Assembly (NCBI GenBank): GCA_017456985.1
Contig: JAFTIH010000035.1
Coordinates: forward strand, 1-45,765
Origin: Clostridia bacterium
GTDB taxonomy: Bacteria; Bacillota; Clostridia; Oscillospirales; CAG-272
DNA: 45,765 nucleotides
Direction: 5' to 3'
Part shown: piece after piece, positions 33,861 through 41,673 of the stretch
How the letters are laid out: every line of letters begins with the position of its first letter
Numbering within the stretch: the first letter of the stretch is position 1
Made by a program: the position numbers and the translations under genes
Notes under the pieces: generated by a model
What the model was told of the DNA's origin: nothing
Seen by the model: the letters and a program-made list of their open reading frames with translations, nothing else
Database searches by the model: none

Positions 33861-33889
33861 AGCATAGCACATATCCTTTCTTTTTTCAA
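33861..33889 (-). promoter_or_regulatory. Promoter of the THF riboswitch-folT operon
   Basis: Minus strand TTGAAA (33884-33889), 17 bp, TGC-TATGCT (33861-33866), about 10 bp before the riboswitch. Confidence 0.8.
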
Positions 33890-33907
33890 GGTTTTTTTGA
33901 AAAAAAC

Positions 33908-33936
33908 TTTACTTTTGATGCGAAAAATGGTAAAAT
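33908..33936 (+). promoter_or_regulatory. Promoter of the pseudouridine synthase-tex operon
   Basis: TTTACT (33908-33913), 17 bp, TGG-TAAAAT (33931-33936). The resulting leader of about 260 nt carries the 38-bp tandem repeat. Confidence 0.6.
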
Positions 33937-33970
33937 AGATGGGTAAAGCGTTCTCCCTACGACGGAGGAC

Positions 33971-34159
33971 GGTATTGCCGCAGGGCGGCAGTGGTATTGC
34001 TTCGCAGTGGTATTGCCGCAGAGCGAAAGTGGTATTGCTTTGCAGTGGTATTCCGCAGGGCGGCAGTGGTATTGCTTCGCAGTGATATTGCCGCAGAGCG
34101 ACAGTGGTATTGCTTCGCAGTGGTATTGCCGCAGGGCGGCAGTGGTATTGCTTCGCAGT
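33971..34159. repeat. Tandem repeat, five copies of about 38 bp
   Basis: Copies begin at 33971, 34009, 34047, 34084 and 34122 (38, 38, 37, 38 and 38 bp). Each joins a TATTGCCGCAGGGCGGCAG half, able to form the hairpin TGCCGC-AGG-GCGGCA, and a TATTGCTTCGCAG half. Copies 2 and 4 share variants (AGAGCGA) that break the hairpin. There are no unique spacers, so it is not a CRISPR. A degenerate sixth start lies at 34160. Confidence 0.92.
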
Positions 34160-34202
34160 GGTATTCGCGATGCGAGTGAAAAACGGGAAAGGTGGGAAAA
34201 GA

Positions 34203-34913
34203 ATGCGGCTTGACAAGTTTTTTTCGGATATGGGACTGCTTTCCCGCCGCGACTGCGCCCGCGCCGCCGCGCGCGGCGAGATCACCGTGAACGGTGCGCC
34301 CGTCACCCGTGCTGATGCCAAGATCAACGAGGAAAAGGACGAGGTCTTTTATCGCGGCGAGAGGGTCGCGTTTTCACGCTTCGTTTACGTGATGCTGCAC
34401 AAGCCGCAAGGCTACATCAGTGCGACGGAGGACGGCAACGCGCCCGTCGTGACCGAGCTTTTGCCCGACACGCTGCAAAAAAGAGCGCTTTTTCCCTGCG
34501 GTCGATTGGATAAGGACACCACGGGCTTTTTGCTGCTGACGGACGACGGCACACTCGCACATCTTTTGCTTTCTCCCAAGCGCCACGTGTCCAAGTGCTA
34601 TGCGTTTTCCTTGGACGCGCCGCTTCCCGCGGGAGCGGAGGAGCGCTTTGCGGCGGGCGTGCGCCTTGGAGAGGAGCTTTGTAAAAGCGCACTTCTTTCG
34701 CCCACCGATGACCGCAAGGGCGGCACGATCGTGATCACGGAAGGGAAGTACCACCAGATCAAGCGAATGATGCAAAGCGAGGGGTGTACCGTCACCGCCT
34801 TGAAGCGTACCGCCTTTGCAGGGATCCCGCTTGACGAGGGTCTTGCCCCGGGAGAATGGCGGTATTTCACGGACGAGGAGATCGCCACCCTCGAAAAAGC
34901 CCCCAAAAAGTAA
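34203..34913 (+). CDS. Pseudouridine synthase, RsuA/RluB family
   Basis: 236 residues. An N-terminal S4 RNA-binding domain (MRLDKFFSDMGLLSRRDC; GEITVNG) is followed by the catalytic domain with CGRLDKDTTGFLLLTDDG, where the Asp of GRLDKDT is the catalytic residue of this family. KYHQIKRMMQSEGC is a further family motif. Likely modifies rRNA, position 516 of 16S rRNA if RsuA-like. Start at the ATG after AAAGGTGGG; the frame is open into the repeats upstream but there is no other ribosome site. It precedes tex by 49 bp. Confidence 0.92.
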   Translation: MRLDKFFSDMGLLSRRDCARAAARGEITVNGAPVTRADAKINEEKDEVFYRGERVAFSRFVYVMLHKPQGYISATEDGNAPVVTELLPDTLQKRALFPCGRLDKDTTGFLLLTDDGTLAHLLLSPKRHVSKCYAFSLDAPLPAGAEERFAAGVRLGEELCKSALLSPTDDRKGGTIVITEGKYHQIKRMMQSEGCTVTALKRTAFAGIPLDEGLAPGEWRYFTDEEIATLEKAPKK

Positions 34914-34962
34914 AGAATTGTTTACAATGTGAGCGGATTTTCTCCGCAGGAAAGGAAATACT

Positions 34963-37131
34963 ATGGATATTATTAAGAAGTTAGCCGAGGAGCTTTCGTT
35001 TGCCGAGGAGCACGTCAGCCGCGCGGTAGAAATGCTCGACGAGGGAAACACCGTTCCCTTTATCGCGCGTTACCGCAAGGAGGTCACGGGCAGTATGGAC
35101 GACGAAACGCTCCGCAAGCTTGAGGACCGCTTGCGCTATCTGCGCAACCTTGACGAGCGCCGTGCGGAGATCACATCCTCTATTGAAGCCCAGGAGAAGA
35201 TGACCCCCGAGCTTGCCGCTGCGATCGAGCGCGCGGTAACGCTTGTCGAGCTGGAGGATTTGTACCTGCCTTACCGTCCTAAAAGAAAAACGCGTGCCTC
35301 CGTGGCACGTGAGCGCGGACTGGAACCGCTTTCCACCTTCATTTGCACGGAGCCCGATGCGCTGGAAAAATCGCTTGAGGAGATTGCCGCGGAATATCTT
35401 AATGAAGAAAACGGACTTGCCGACGTCAACGCCGTGCTTCTCGGCGCCTCGGACATCATCGCAGAGGATATTTCCAACACCGCGGACTACCGCAAGATGC
35501 TGCGCACCTATCTTTCGACGGACGGCGCCATCAGCTCCAAGGCGGCGAAGGAGGAGGACTCCGTTTATGCCGACTATTACGAGTACAGCGAGCCCATCAC
35601 CAAGATGCGCCCGCACCGCATTCTCGCGCTCAATCGCGGCGAGAAGGAGGGCTTCTTGAAGGTTGCCCTCGAGGCGGACAACGACGTCGCCGTGGGTAAG
35701 CTTTGCGCGGCGTTTATTAAGAAGGAAGAGTCCCCCGTCAAGCCCTTCTTGCAGGCGGCGGCAACCGACAGCTACTCCCGTCTGATCTTTCCCTCGCTTG
35801 AGCGTGAGATCCGCAGTGATCTGTTCGATGCGGCGGCAGAGGGCGCACTCAAGGTCTTTGGCGAGAACCTCAAAAATCTGCTTCTCATCGCCCCCGTCAA
35901 GGGCAAGACGGTGCTGGGCTTCGACCCCGGTTATGCCCACGGATGCAAGCTTGCGGTCGTCGATAAGACGGGCAAATACCTGACCTCGACCGTGATCTAT
36001 CCCACCAAGCCCCGCGAGGACACGGCGCGTGCATCCCGCGTGCTTCTCGACCTTATTAAGAAATACGGGGTGGAGATCATCGCCATCGGTAACGGCACGG
36101 CGTCCCGCGAGAGCGAGCGCTTCGTTGCCGACCTCATTCGCGAGCATAGCCTTCCCGTTGCCTACACCATCGTGTCCGAGTCGGGCGCGTCGGTGTACTC
36201 CGCAACCAAGCTGGCGCAGGAGGAGTTCCCCGACCTCGACGTCAACGAGCGCAGTGCCGTTTCCATCGCGCGCCGCTTGCAGGACCCGCTTGCCGAGCTG
36301 GTCAAGGTGGATCCTATGGCGATCGGCGTGGGACAGTATCAGCACGATATGAACCCCAAGCGCCTTGCCGAAACGCTGGGTGCCGTGGTCGAGGACTGCG
36401 TCAACTCGGTGGGCGTGGATCTGAACACCGCCTCTGCGTCGCTCCTTTCCTACGTATCGGGCATCAATAAGACCATCGCGAAAAACATCATCGCGTACCG
36501 TGAAGAAAACGGCGAGTTCACCTCGCGTGCGATGCTTCTTAAAGTACCCAAGCTGGGCGCCAAGGCGTTCGAGCAGTGTGCGGGCTTCCTTCGCGTGGTC
36601 GGCTCGGACGAGATCCTTGATAACACGGGCGTGCATCCCGAGTCGTATGCCGTTGCCAAGGCGCTTCTTGCGCGCTTTGACTACACCGAGGACGACGTGC
36701 GCGGCGAGGGGATGAAGCTTCTTCGCTTCAAGGCGGAAAAGACGGGCATCACCCGCCTTGCGGCAGAGCTCGGATGCGGTGAGCCCACGCTTCTCGATAT
36801 CATCGGGGAGCTTGAGAAGCCGGGCAGAGATATTCGCGACGATGCGCCTGCTCCCGTGCTTCGCACCGACGTGCTGGAAATGAAGGACCTTACCCCCGAT
36901 ATGGTGCTTAAGGGTACCGTGCGCAACGTGGTGGATTTCGGCTGCTTCGTGGACATCGGCGTTCACGAGGACGGACTTCTGCACGTCTCCGAAATGTCCG
37001 ACCGCCGTTTCGTCAAGCACCCGCGCGAGCTGTTTTCGGTGGGTGACGTCATCGAGGTCAAGGTCAAATCGGTGGATATGCAAAGAAAGCGCATTTCGCT
37101 CACGCGCAAGGGGCTTTCTTCCGCAAAATAA
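34963..37131 (+). CDS. tex: Tex-family RNA-binding transcription accessory protein
   Basis: 722 residues, full length. Domain order: N-terminal Tex helical region (VPFIARYRKEVTGSMDDE), the YqgF/RuvC-like domain around GKTVLGFDPGYAHGCKLAV, helix-hairpin-helix motifs (VGVDLNTASASLLSYVSG), and a C-terminal S1 RNA-binding domain (VLKGTVRNVVDFGCFVDIG). Tex is a conserved cytoplasmic protein with a role in transcription and stress or toxin expression. Ribosome site AGGAAAGGA. Probably co-transcribed with the pseudouridine synthase gene. Confidence 0.97.
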   Translation: MDIIKKLAEELSFAEEHVSRAVEMLDEGNTVPFIARYRKEVTGSMDDETLRKLEDRLRYLRNLDERRAEITSSIEAQEKMTPELAAAIERAVTLVELEDLYLPYRPKRKTRASVARERGLEPLSTFICTEPDALEKSLEEIAAEYLNEENGLADVNAVLLGASDIIAEDISNTADYRKMLRTYLSTDGAISSKAAKEEDSVYADYYEYSEPITKMRPHRILALNRGEKEGFLKVALEADNDVAVGKLCAAFIKKEESPVKPFLQAAATDSYSRLIFPSLEREIRSDLFDAAAEGALKVFGENLKNLLLIAPVKGKTVLGFDPGYAHGCKLAVVDKTGKYLTSTVIYPTKPREDTARASRVLLDLIKKYGVEIIAIGNGTASRESERFVADLIREHSLPVAYTIVSESGASVYSATKLAQEEFPDLDVNERSAVSIARRLQDPLAELVKVDPMAIGVGQYQHDMNPKRLAETLGAVVEDCVNSVGVDLNTASASLLSYVSGINKTIAKNIIAYREENGEFTSRAMLLKVPKLGAKAFEQCAGFLRVVGSDEILDNTGVHPESYAVAKALLARFDYTEDDVRGEGMKLLRFKAEKTGITRLAAELGCGEPTLLDIIGELEKPGRDIRDDAPAPVLRTDVLEMKDLTPDMVLKGTVRNVVDFGCFVDIGVHEDGLLHVSEMSDRRFVKHPRELFSVGDVIEVKVKSVDMQRKRISLTRKGLSSAK

Positions 37132-37138
37132 AGCATAA

Positions 37139-37156
37139 ATTCTAATTTATTAGAAT
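37139..37156. promoter_or_regulatory. AT-rich palindrome just after tex
   Basis: ATTCTAAT-TT-ATTAGAAT, perfect 8-bp arms, 8 bp after the tex stop. Resembles a small operator (MarR- or Fur-like size), but there is no promoter next to it, so its role is unclear. Confidence 0.35.
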
Positions 37157-37232
37157 ATCTCGGCGTGCTTTTAACCGACTGTTCACCCGATTTTCACGGT
37201 TGTGGGTACGGTTTTGTGCATCTTCACTAAAT

Positions 37233-37284
37233 AGAGGGGCGAAATTTTGGAGAAAAAACCACTTTTCAAAATGCCCCTCTTTTG
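37233..37284 (+). terminator. Terminator-like hairpin after tex
   Basis: AGAGGGGC (37233-37240) pairs with GCCCCTCT (37273-37280); further pairing AAATTTTG with CAAAAT through a bulge, then TTTTG. The 3' arm overlaps the promoter of the next gene. Confidence 0.5.
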
Positions 37285-37291
37285 TTATAAT
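37263..37291 (+). promoter_or_regulatory. Promoter of the MsmK/UgpC-type ATPase gene
   Basis: TTTTCA (37263-37268), 17 bp, TATAAT (37286-37291). Weak -35, strong -10; ribosome site AAAAGGAG before 37338. Confidence 0.6.
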
Positions 37292-37337
37292 ATATAAGGT
37301 AAAAAAATAGTCTTGATAGACAAAAAGGAGAATACAA

Positions 37338-38471
37338 ATGGCAGGTCTTTCTTTAAAGCACATTTACAAAAAGTATCCCGGTGGCGTTACCGCTGTATCG
37401 GACTTCAACCTTGAGATCAAGGACAAGGAATTCCTGATCTTCGTCGGTCCTTCGGGATGCGGTAAATCTACCACGCTCCGTATGATCGCAGGTCTTGAGG
37501 AGATCACCGAGGGTGAGCTCTTTATCGGCGACACGCTCGTCAACGACGTCGCTCCTAAGGACCGTGATATCGCGATGGTGTTCCAGAACTACGCTCTGTA
37601 TCCTCACATGACCGTGTTCGAGAACATGGCGTTCGGTTTAAAGCTGCGTAAGGTTTCCAAGGAGGAGATCAAGCGCCGCGTAGAAGAGGCTGCTAAGATC
37701 CTTGACATCAACCACCTGCTCGACCGTAAGCCTAAGGCTCTGTCGGGCGGTCAGAAGCAGCGTGTTGCGCTGGGTCGTGCAATCGTGCGCTCGCCTAAGG
37801 TCTTCCTTCTCGACGAGCCGCTTTCCAACCTGGACGCAAAGCTCCGTGCTTCGATGAGAACCGAGCTGACCAAGCTTCACAAGAAGGTCGGTACCACGTT
37901 TATCTACGTTACGCACGACCAGACCGAGGCAATGACGATGGCAACCCGTATCGTCGTTATGAAGGACGGTCTGATCCAGCAGGTAGATACGCCTCAGAAC
38001 CTTTACGATTATCCCTGCAACCTCTTCGTAGCAGGCTTTATCGGCAGCCCTCAGATGAACTTCATCACCTCCAAGCTCGTGAAGAAGGGCGACGATCTCT
38101 ACCTCGAGTTCGGCTCCACCTCCATCAAGCTTCCTGCAGAGAAGGCTGCAAACCCCGCGCTTCTTGAGTATATCGATCAGGAAGTCGTTATGGGTATCCG
38201 CCCCGAGCACGTTCACGACGATCCTAACTTTATCTCCAACTCCCCCGACACGCTGATGGAGTCCGACGTCGAGGTTACCGAGCTTATGGGTGCTGAGATC
38301 TACCTGTACCTCGGCTTTGAGGGTCAGGAGGATGCAACCAACGGCAAGACCATTATTGCCCGCGTTTCCTCTCGCTCGCAGTCTCGCGCAGGCGACCACA
38401 TCAAGGTCGGCTTCGACGCAGAGAGAATCCACATCTTCGACAAGGATACCGAGCGCTGCATCGTTCACTAA
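37338..38471 (+). CDS. Carbohydrate ABC transporter ATP-binding protein (MsmK/UgpC/MalK type)
   Basis: 377 residues. Walker [11 protein letters not shown] (about 39), Q-loop [10 protein letters not shown], signature LSGGQKQR, Walker [18 protein letters not shown]-loop THD. A C-terminal regulatory TOBE-like domain (about 240-377, VMGIRPEH) marks the CUT1 family. No permease or binding-protein genes are adjacent and a strong terminator follows, so it is an orphan ATPase. In Firmicutes such MsmK/MsmX proteins often energise several sugar importers. Codon use is strongly biased, suggesting high expression. Confidence 0.94.
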   Translation: MAGLSLKHIYKKYPGGVTAVSDFNLEIKDKEFLIFVGPSGCGKSTTLRMIAGLEEITEGELFIGDTLVNDVAPKDRDIAMVFQNYALYPHMTVFENMAFGLKLRKVSKEEIKRRVEEAAKILDINHLLDRKPKALSGGQKQRVALGRAIVRSPKVFLLDEPLSNLDAKLRASMRTELTKLHKKVGTTFIYVTHDQTEAMTMATRIVVMKDGLIQQVDTPQNLYDYPCNLFVAGFIGSPQMNFITSKLVKKGDDLYLEFGSTSIKLPAEKAANPALLEYIDQEVVMGIRPEHVHDDPNFISNSPDTLMESDVEVTELMGAEIYLYLGFEGQEDATNGKTIIARVSSRSQSRAGDHIKVGFDAERIHIFDKDTERCIVH

Positions 38472-38479
38472 GAAAAAGC

Positions 38480-38512
38480 AAAAGGCTTTCGCAATTTGCG
38501 AAAGCCTTTTTT
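38480..38512 (+). terminator. Terminator of the ATPase gene
   Basis: AAAAGGCTTTCGCAA / TTGCGAAAGCCTTTT, 15-bp perfect stem, single-base loop, T6 tail. Confidence 0.93.
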
Positions 38513-38579
38513 GAAAACCGCACGGAGGAATGCGCCGAGCGGGGAAGGGACACCGACCGTTCGGTGGTAAGGAGGGGCT

Positions 38580-39311
38580 ATGCCACGTTACCGTATAGCT
38601 GATTTTCTGTTTGAGATGGCGCCGCGTTATTCGCTGCTTACCTCGGTTTGTGAGAAATATCGCGTCGAAACGGACGCTTCCCCCGACTGTACGGTGCGCG
38701 TGACGGACGAGGAAATCGCCGCCGTTACCGCGCTTCCCGAAGGGTTTGCCGAGGATTACGGAGAAAGCCTTTCGGCTTGCCGCGCCGTTTGTAAATATGC
38801 GACGGAGCACGGCGCGCTGATGCTCCACGCGGCAGTGATCGAGGTGGATGGCAAGGCGTACGCCTTTTGCGCCCCCAGCGGCACGGGTAAAAGCACGCAT
38901 ATCTCGCTTTGGCGCCGTCGCTTCGGCAAGCGCGTGCAGATCATCAACGGCGATAAGCCCCTGCTTCGCGAAAAGGAGGGCGTCTTTACCGTGTACGGCA
39001 CGCCCTGGTGCGGCAAAGAGGGATGGAACCGCAACGCAAGCGCCCCGCTTGCGGGAATTTGCATCATAACGCGCGCGGCAGAAAACACCATTCGGCGCCT
39101 ATCCCCCGACGCGGCGATCGAGCCCATCTTCCGCCAGCTTCTTAAGCCTGCGGATGCCGCCAGCCTTGCGACGACGTTAAGCCTTGCCGACCGCTTGCTT
39201 TCCACCGTTCCCGTTTACCTGCTTGGGTGCAACGTATCCGAGGAGGCGGCGGAAATTGCGTACGCTATGATGACGGGCGAGCCCGTCCCCCCGAAAAAAG
39301 AAGGAGAATAA
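38580..39311 (+). CDS. HprK-like P-loop kinase
   Basis: 243 residues. The first 80 residues are a variable N-terminal domain. From about residue 82 (HGALMLHAAVIEVDGKAYAF) the fold matches the HPr kinase/PEP-carboxykinase-like family with P-loop APSGTGKSTH (about 97-106) and IINGDKPLL, where Asp stands in place of the usual paired acidic residues. Classical HprK N- and C-terminal features (such as K4-type loop sequences) are not recognised, so the target is unlikely to be HPr. Small kinases of this type, next to PqqD/RRE proteins, modify peptide precursors in some lasso-peptide clusters. It is followed after 4 bp by the pqqD-like gene. Ribosome site AAGGAGGGG. Confidence 0.85.
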   Translation: MPRYRIADFLFEMAPRYSLLTSVCEKYRVETDASPDCTVRVTDEEIAAVTALPEGFAEDYGESLSACRAVCKYATEHGALMLHAAVIEVDGKAYAFCAPSGTGKSTHISLWRRRFGKRVQIINGDKPLLREKEGVFTVYGTPWCGKEGWNRNASAPLAGICIITRAAENTIRRLSPDAAIEPIFRQLLKPADAASLATTLSLADRLLSTVPVYLLGCNVSEEAAEIAYAMMTGEPVPPKKEGE

Positions 39312-39315
39312 GAAT

Positions 39316-39579
39316 ATGAAGATCAAAGACGGTTATATGCAAAGCACCGTGGCAGGGCGCGCTGTCGTCGTGCCGCTGGGTCACTCCAATACCTTCCGCA
39401 ATATGATCAAGCTCAACGAAACGGGCAAGTTTTTGTGGACGTTTTTGACGGAGGAAACCACCCGCGATGCGCTCGTAGATGCTCTCGCGGCGGAATATGA
39501 GATCGACCGCACGATCGCAGAGCGCGACGTGGACGCCTTCCTTGCTACGCTTCGTGAGTTCGGCGTTCTTGCGGAATAA
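39316..39579 (+). CDS. PqqD-like (RiPP recognition element) protein
   Basis: 87 residues, the normal length of stand-alone PqqD proteins. Shows the three-stranded plus three-helix pattern with TFRNMIKLNETGKFLWTFL and the helical tail DRDVDAFLATLREFGVLAE-like ending. PqqD/RRE domains bind leader peptides and pass them to modifying enzymes. No radical SAM enzyme, cyclase or protease gene adjoins it; the only partner is the HprK-like kinase four bases upstream, with the AAGGAGA ribosome site inside the kinase gene's end. Its peptide partner may be the YxxP-containing peptides at 22192 and 26868, by inference. Confidence 0.85.
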   Translation: MKIKDGYMQSTVAGRAVVVPLGHSNTFRNMIKLNETGKFLWTFLTEETTRDALVDALAAEYEIDRTIAERDVDAFLATLREFGVLAE

Positions 39580-39599
39580 TTTCTATCATTCATAAATAT

Positions 39600-39640
39600 A
39601 AACGACCCGTTTGCCGATGTGAGAGCAAACGGGTCGTTTT
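39600..39640. terminator. Bidirectional terminator
   Basis: AAACGACCCGTTTGC / GCAAACGGGTCGTTT, 15-bp perfect stem with a 10-base loop and T-rich tail, between pqqD-like and the minus-strand gene. Confidence 0.92.
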
Positions 39641-39642
39641 CT

Positions 39643-39924
39643 TTAATTGATAAAATCCCAGTTTAAGTCGCCAATAACGGGATCGGGGTCAAGCGGGTCG
39701 TACACGGAACCGCTGCTGCCGCCGTTACCGCCATTGTCGCCGTTGCCGCCGTTACCGCCGGTATTGCCACCGTTACCACCGTTACCGCCGGTATTACCCG
39801 CGTCGCCGTTAAAGACGCCGCAAATGCAAAGAATCAGCACGGCAAGGCAAACGAGCGCAACAAGGGAGAGCGTGATCAGTTGAATTTTTTTGGTTCGTCT
39901 TTTGCTTCTTCTATGCTTATGCAT
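39643..39924 (-). CDS. Small single-pass membrane protein with Gly/Asn-rich tail
   Basis: 93 residues: a basic start (MHKHRRSKRRTKK), one membrane helix (IQLITLSLVALVCLAVLILC), then a GGNGGN-type low-complexity stretch of about 30 residues and an acidic end (DPLDPDPVIGDLNWDFIN). Orientation by the positive-inside rule puts the Gly/Asn tail outside. Start at 39924 follows GAGGTG. It lies 69 bp downstream of the CofE-like gene on the same strand and may be co-transcribed. Function unknown. Confidence 0.75.
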   Translation of the reverse strand: MHKHRRSKRRTKKIQLITLSLVALVCLAVLILCICGVFNGDAGNTGGNGGNGGNTGGNGGNGDNGGNGGSSGSVYDPLDPDPVIGDLNWDFIN

Positions 39925-39993
39925 TTGACACCTCACGGTAACGTAATGGGCGTGTGCAACGCTCTTTGCGGGAGCACTGCGCACGTGCGGAGA

Positions 39994-41187
39994 TTACTCG
40001 TTGGTATAGTTATCGAAATAGCCCTGGATCCAGACGATGGGGGTTCCCTTATCGCCCGAGCCCGAGGTGAGGTCGCACAGCGAGCCGATCAGGTCGGTCA
40101 GGCGGCGGGGGGTCGTACCCTCGGATGCCATCTTGCCGACGAGATTGCCGTCCTTTTCCTCGATCTTTTTCTTGATCGCGTCTTTCAGCGCGTCGCCCGA
40201 CAGTGCGGCAAACTCGTTATCTGCCAGATACTTGAGCTTCAGCTCGTTGGGCGTACCGTCAAGACCTGCGGTATATGCGGGAGAAACGATGGGGTCAGCG
40301 AGCTCCCAGATCTTGCCGACGGGGTCCTTGAAGGCGCCGTCGCCATATACCATAACCTCGATCGTTTTACCCGTTGCCTCGTAGAGCTTCTTCTGAATGG
40401 CATCTACGACGGGCTGGCAATCGCGGGGGAAGAGCTTGATCTCGTCCTCGGTCGCCTTGTTGGAACCGAGAAGTCCGTAATCGGCGTTGTAGCCGCTACC
40501 GTCCACGGGGGCGTTTAAGATCTCGTCAAGACCGAAAATGCGCTCGCCGCCTGCCGCCTTGAGGATGCGCTTGGTGCGGAAGCGGGTGTGGATGTCACAG
40601 CAAAGAACGTTTTTCGTATAAGGAAGGATCGCGCGGGCGTCGTTGGCGAAGATGATCTCAACGTCAGCACCGCAGCCGCGGATAAGCTCCTCGTAATACG
40701 CCACGTAATCCACGCCCGTAAAGGGATGCAGAACGTAGCCGAACAGCTCACGGTATTTTTCAAGCGTCAGCACGTCCGAATAGGGGTTGACGCCCGCCTC
40801 ATCCACCGCGTCAAGCGAGATGAGGTGATTTCCGACCTCGTCGGAGGGATAGGAGAGCATCAAAACGATCTTCTTCACCGCCTTGGCAATGCCACGCAGG
40901 CAGATGGAGAAGCGGTTTCTGCTGAGAATAGGGAAGATCACACCGATAGTGTCCTCGCCAAGCTTTGCCTTGACGTCCTTGGCAATATCATCTACCGTGG
41001 CGTAGTTGCCCTGTGCGCGTGCAACGATGGCTTCGGTCATTGCCACGACGTCGTGGTCGCGAAAGGCAATGTCTTCACTCTTTGCGGCGGCAAGGACGGA
41101 CTCGGTCACAACGGACACGATGTCGTCACCCTTACGGATGATGGGTGCGCGTACACCGCGGGATACAGTACCGATCAAACGGCTCAT
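39994..41187 (-). CDS. Coenzyme F420-0:L-glutamate ligase-like (CofE/FbiB domain) protein
   Basis: 397 residues. The N-terminal 220 residues carry the F420-ligase domain (GTVSRGVRAPIIRKGDDIV; HDVVAMTEAIVARAQGNY; VHLMLSYP-like SYPSDEVGNHLI). The remainder has DYGLLGSNKATEDEIKLFPR and VMVYGDGAFKDPVGKIWELADP and is not part of standard CofE (about 250 residues). CofE adds gamma-linked glutamates to F420-0, but Clostridia of this type are not known to make F420, so the substrate is probably another carboxylate or the name is only a family label. Start by AAAGGAGTGA. Own promoter at 41241-41269. Confidence 0.8.
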   Translation of the reverse strand: MSRLIGTVSRGVRAPIIRKGDDIVSVVTESVLAAAKSEDIAFRDHDVVAMTEAIVARAQGNYATVDDIAKDVKAKLGEDTIGVIFPILSRNRFSICLRGIAKAVKKIVLMLSYPSDEVGNHLISLDAVDEAGVNPYSDVLTLEKYRELFGYVLHPFTGVDYVAYYEELIRGCGADVEIIFANDARAILPYTKNVLCCDIHTRFRTKRILKAAGGERIFGLDEILNAPVDGSGYNADYGLLGSNKATEDEIKLFPRDCQPVVDAIQKKLYEATGKTIEVMVYGDGAFKDPVGKIWELADPIVSPAYTAGLDGTPNELKLKYLADNEFAALSGDALKDAIKKKIEEKDGNLVGKMASEGTTPRRLTDLIGSLCDLTSGSGDKGTPIVWIQGYFDNYTNE

Positions 41188-41240
41188 AATCAGGTCACTC
41201 CTTTTTGCATACAAGCAAACAAAAATAAATCAACGGATAT

Positions 41241-41269
41241 AGTATAGCAAAAAAAACAGAAAAAGTAAA
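41241..41269 (-). promoter_or_regulatory. Promoter of the CofE-like gene
   Basis: Minus strand TTTACT (41264-41269), 17 bp, TGC-TATACT (41241-41246). Confidence 0.7.
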
Positions 41270-41368
41270 GTAGAAAATCAATTTTTTTTCTTCATTTTAT
41301 AAAATACGGCAAAAAATACGCCGTTTTCCCCAAAAAGTGAACAAAATGTTAAAACTATAAAGGGGCGC

Positions 41369-41397
41369 TTGACAATTTTTTTTGAGAGTGCTATACT
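41369..41397 (+). promoter_or_regulatory. Promoter of the LeuA-like operon leader
   Basis: TTGACA (41369-41374), 17 bp, TGC-TATACT (41392-41397). A 270-nt leader separates it from the first large gene. Confidence 0.85.
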
Positions 41398-41427
41398 TAT
41401 TCCATACAAAAACAAGGAGCGTCCGCC

Positions 41428-41529
41428 ATGAAAGCAATCCGTTTTGCATACGGGCTAAACGCTGCCATTCTAACGGGGAAAAGCCGTGTGGGTGACAGTG
41501 TTGTTCGTTGTGCCGAAATGGGTGCGTAA
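41428..41529 (+). CDS. Possible leader peptide (33 residues)
   Basis: MKAIRFAYGLNAAILTGK and 15 more residues, with ribosome site AAGGAGC 10 bp upstream and a promoter just before. It ends shortly before two hairpins (41535-41556 and 41572-41604). There is no run of one amino acid that would mark classic attenuation. It may be a regulatory leader or a chance frame. Confidence 0.45.
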   Translation: MKAIRFAYGLNAAILTGKSRVGDSVVRCAEMGA

Positions 41530-41571
41530 AGGAAGCCGAAAAGGTCTTTTTTCGGTTGTAGCTCTCGATTT

Positions 41572-41604
41572 CCACGATGCTTCGCTGCACCGTGGGATTT
41601 TTTA
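41572..41604 (+). terminator. Terminator-like hairpin in the leader of the LeuA-like operon
   Basis: CCACGATGC / GCACCGTGG with one mismatch, 6-base loop, then GATTTTTTATTTT. A hairpin at 41535-41556 (GCCGAAAA / TTTTCGGT) precedes it and could compete. Together they look like an attenuator. Confidence 0.6.
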
Positions 41605-41673
41605 TTTTCTTATCCGCTTTATGAAGCATTGCTATTGAAATCATCGGCAAATGCCGTTATTTAGGAGGAACGT

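Noticed and set aside
33971-34159. CRISPR array
   Set aside because: Repeats are directly adjacent with no unique spacers, and no cas genes are present.
33991-34179. Repetitive small open frames in the 38-bp array
   Set aside because: Their translations only mirror the DNA repeat (WYCFAV units) and they lack ribosome sites.
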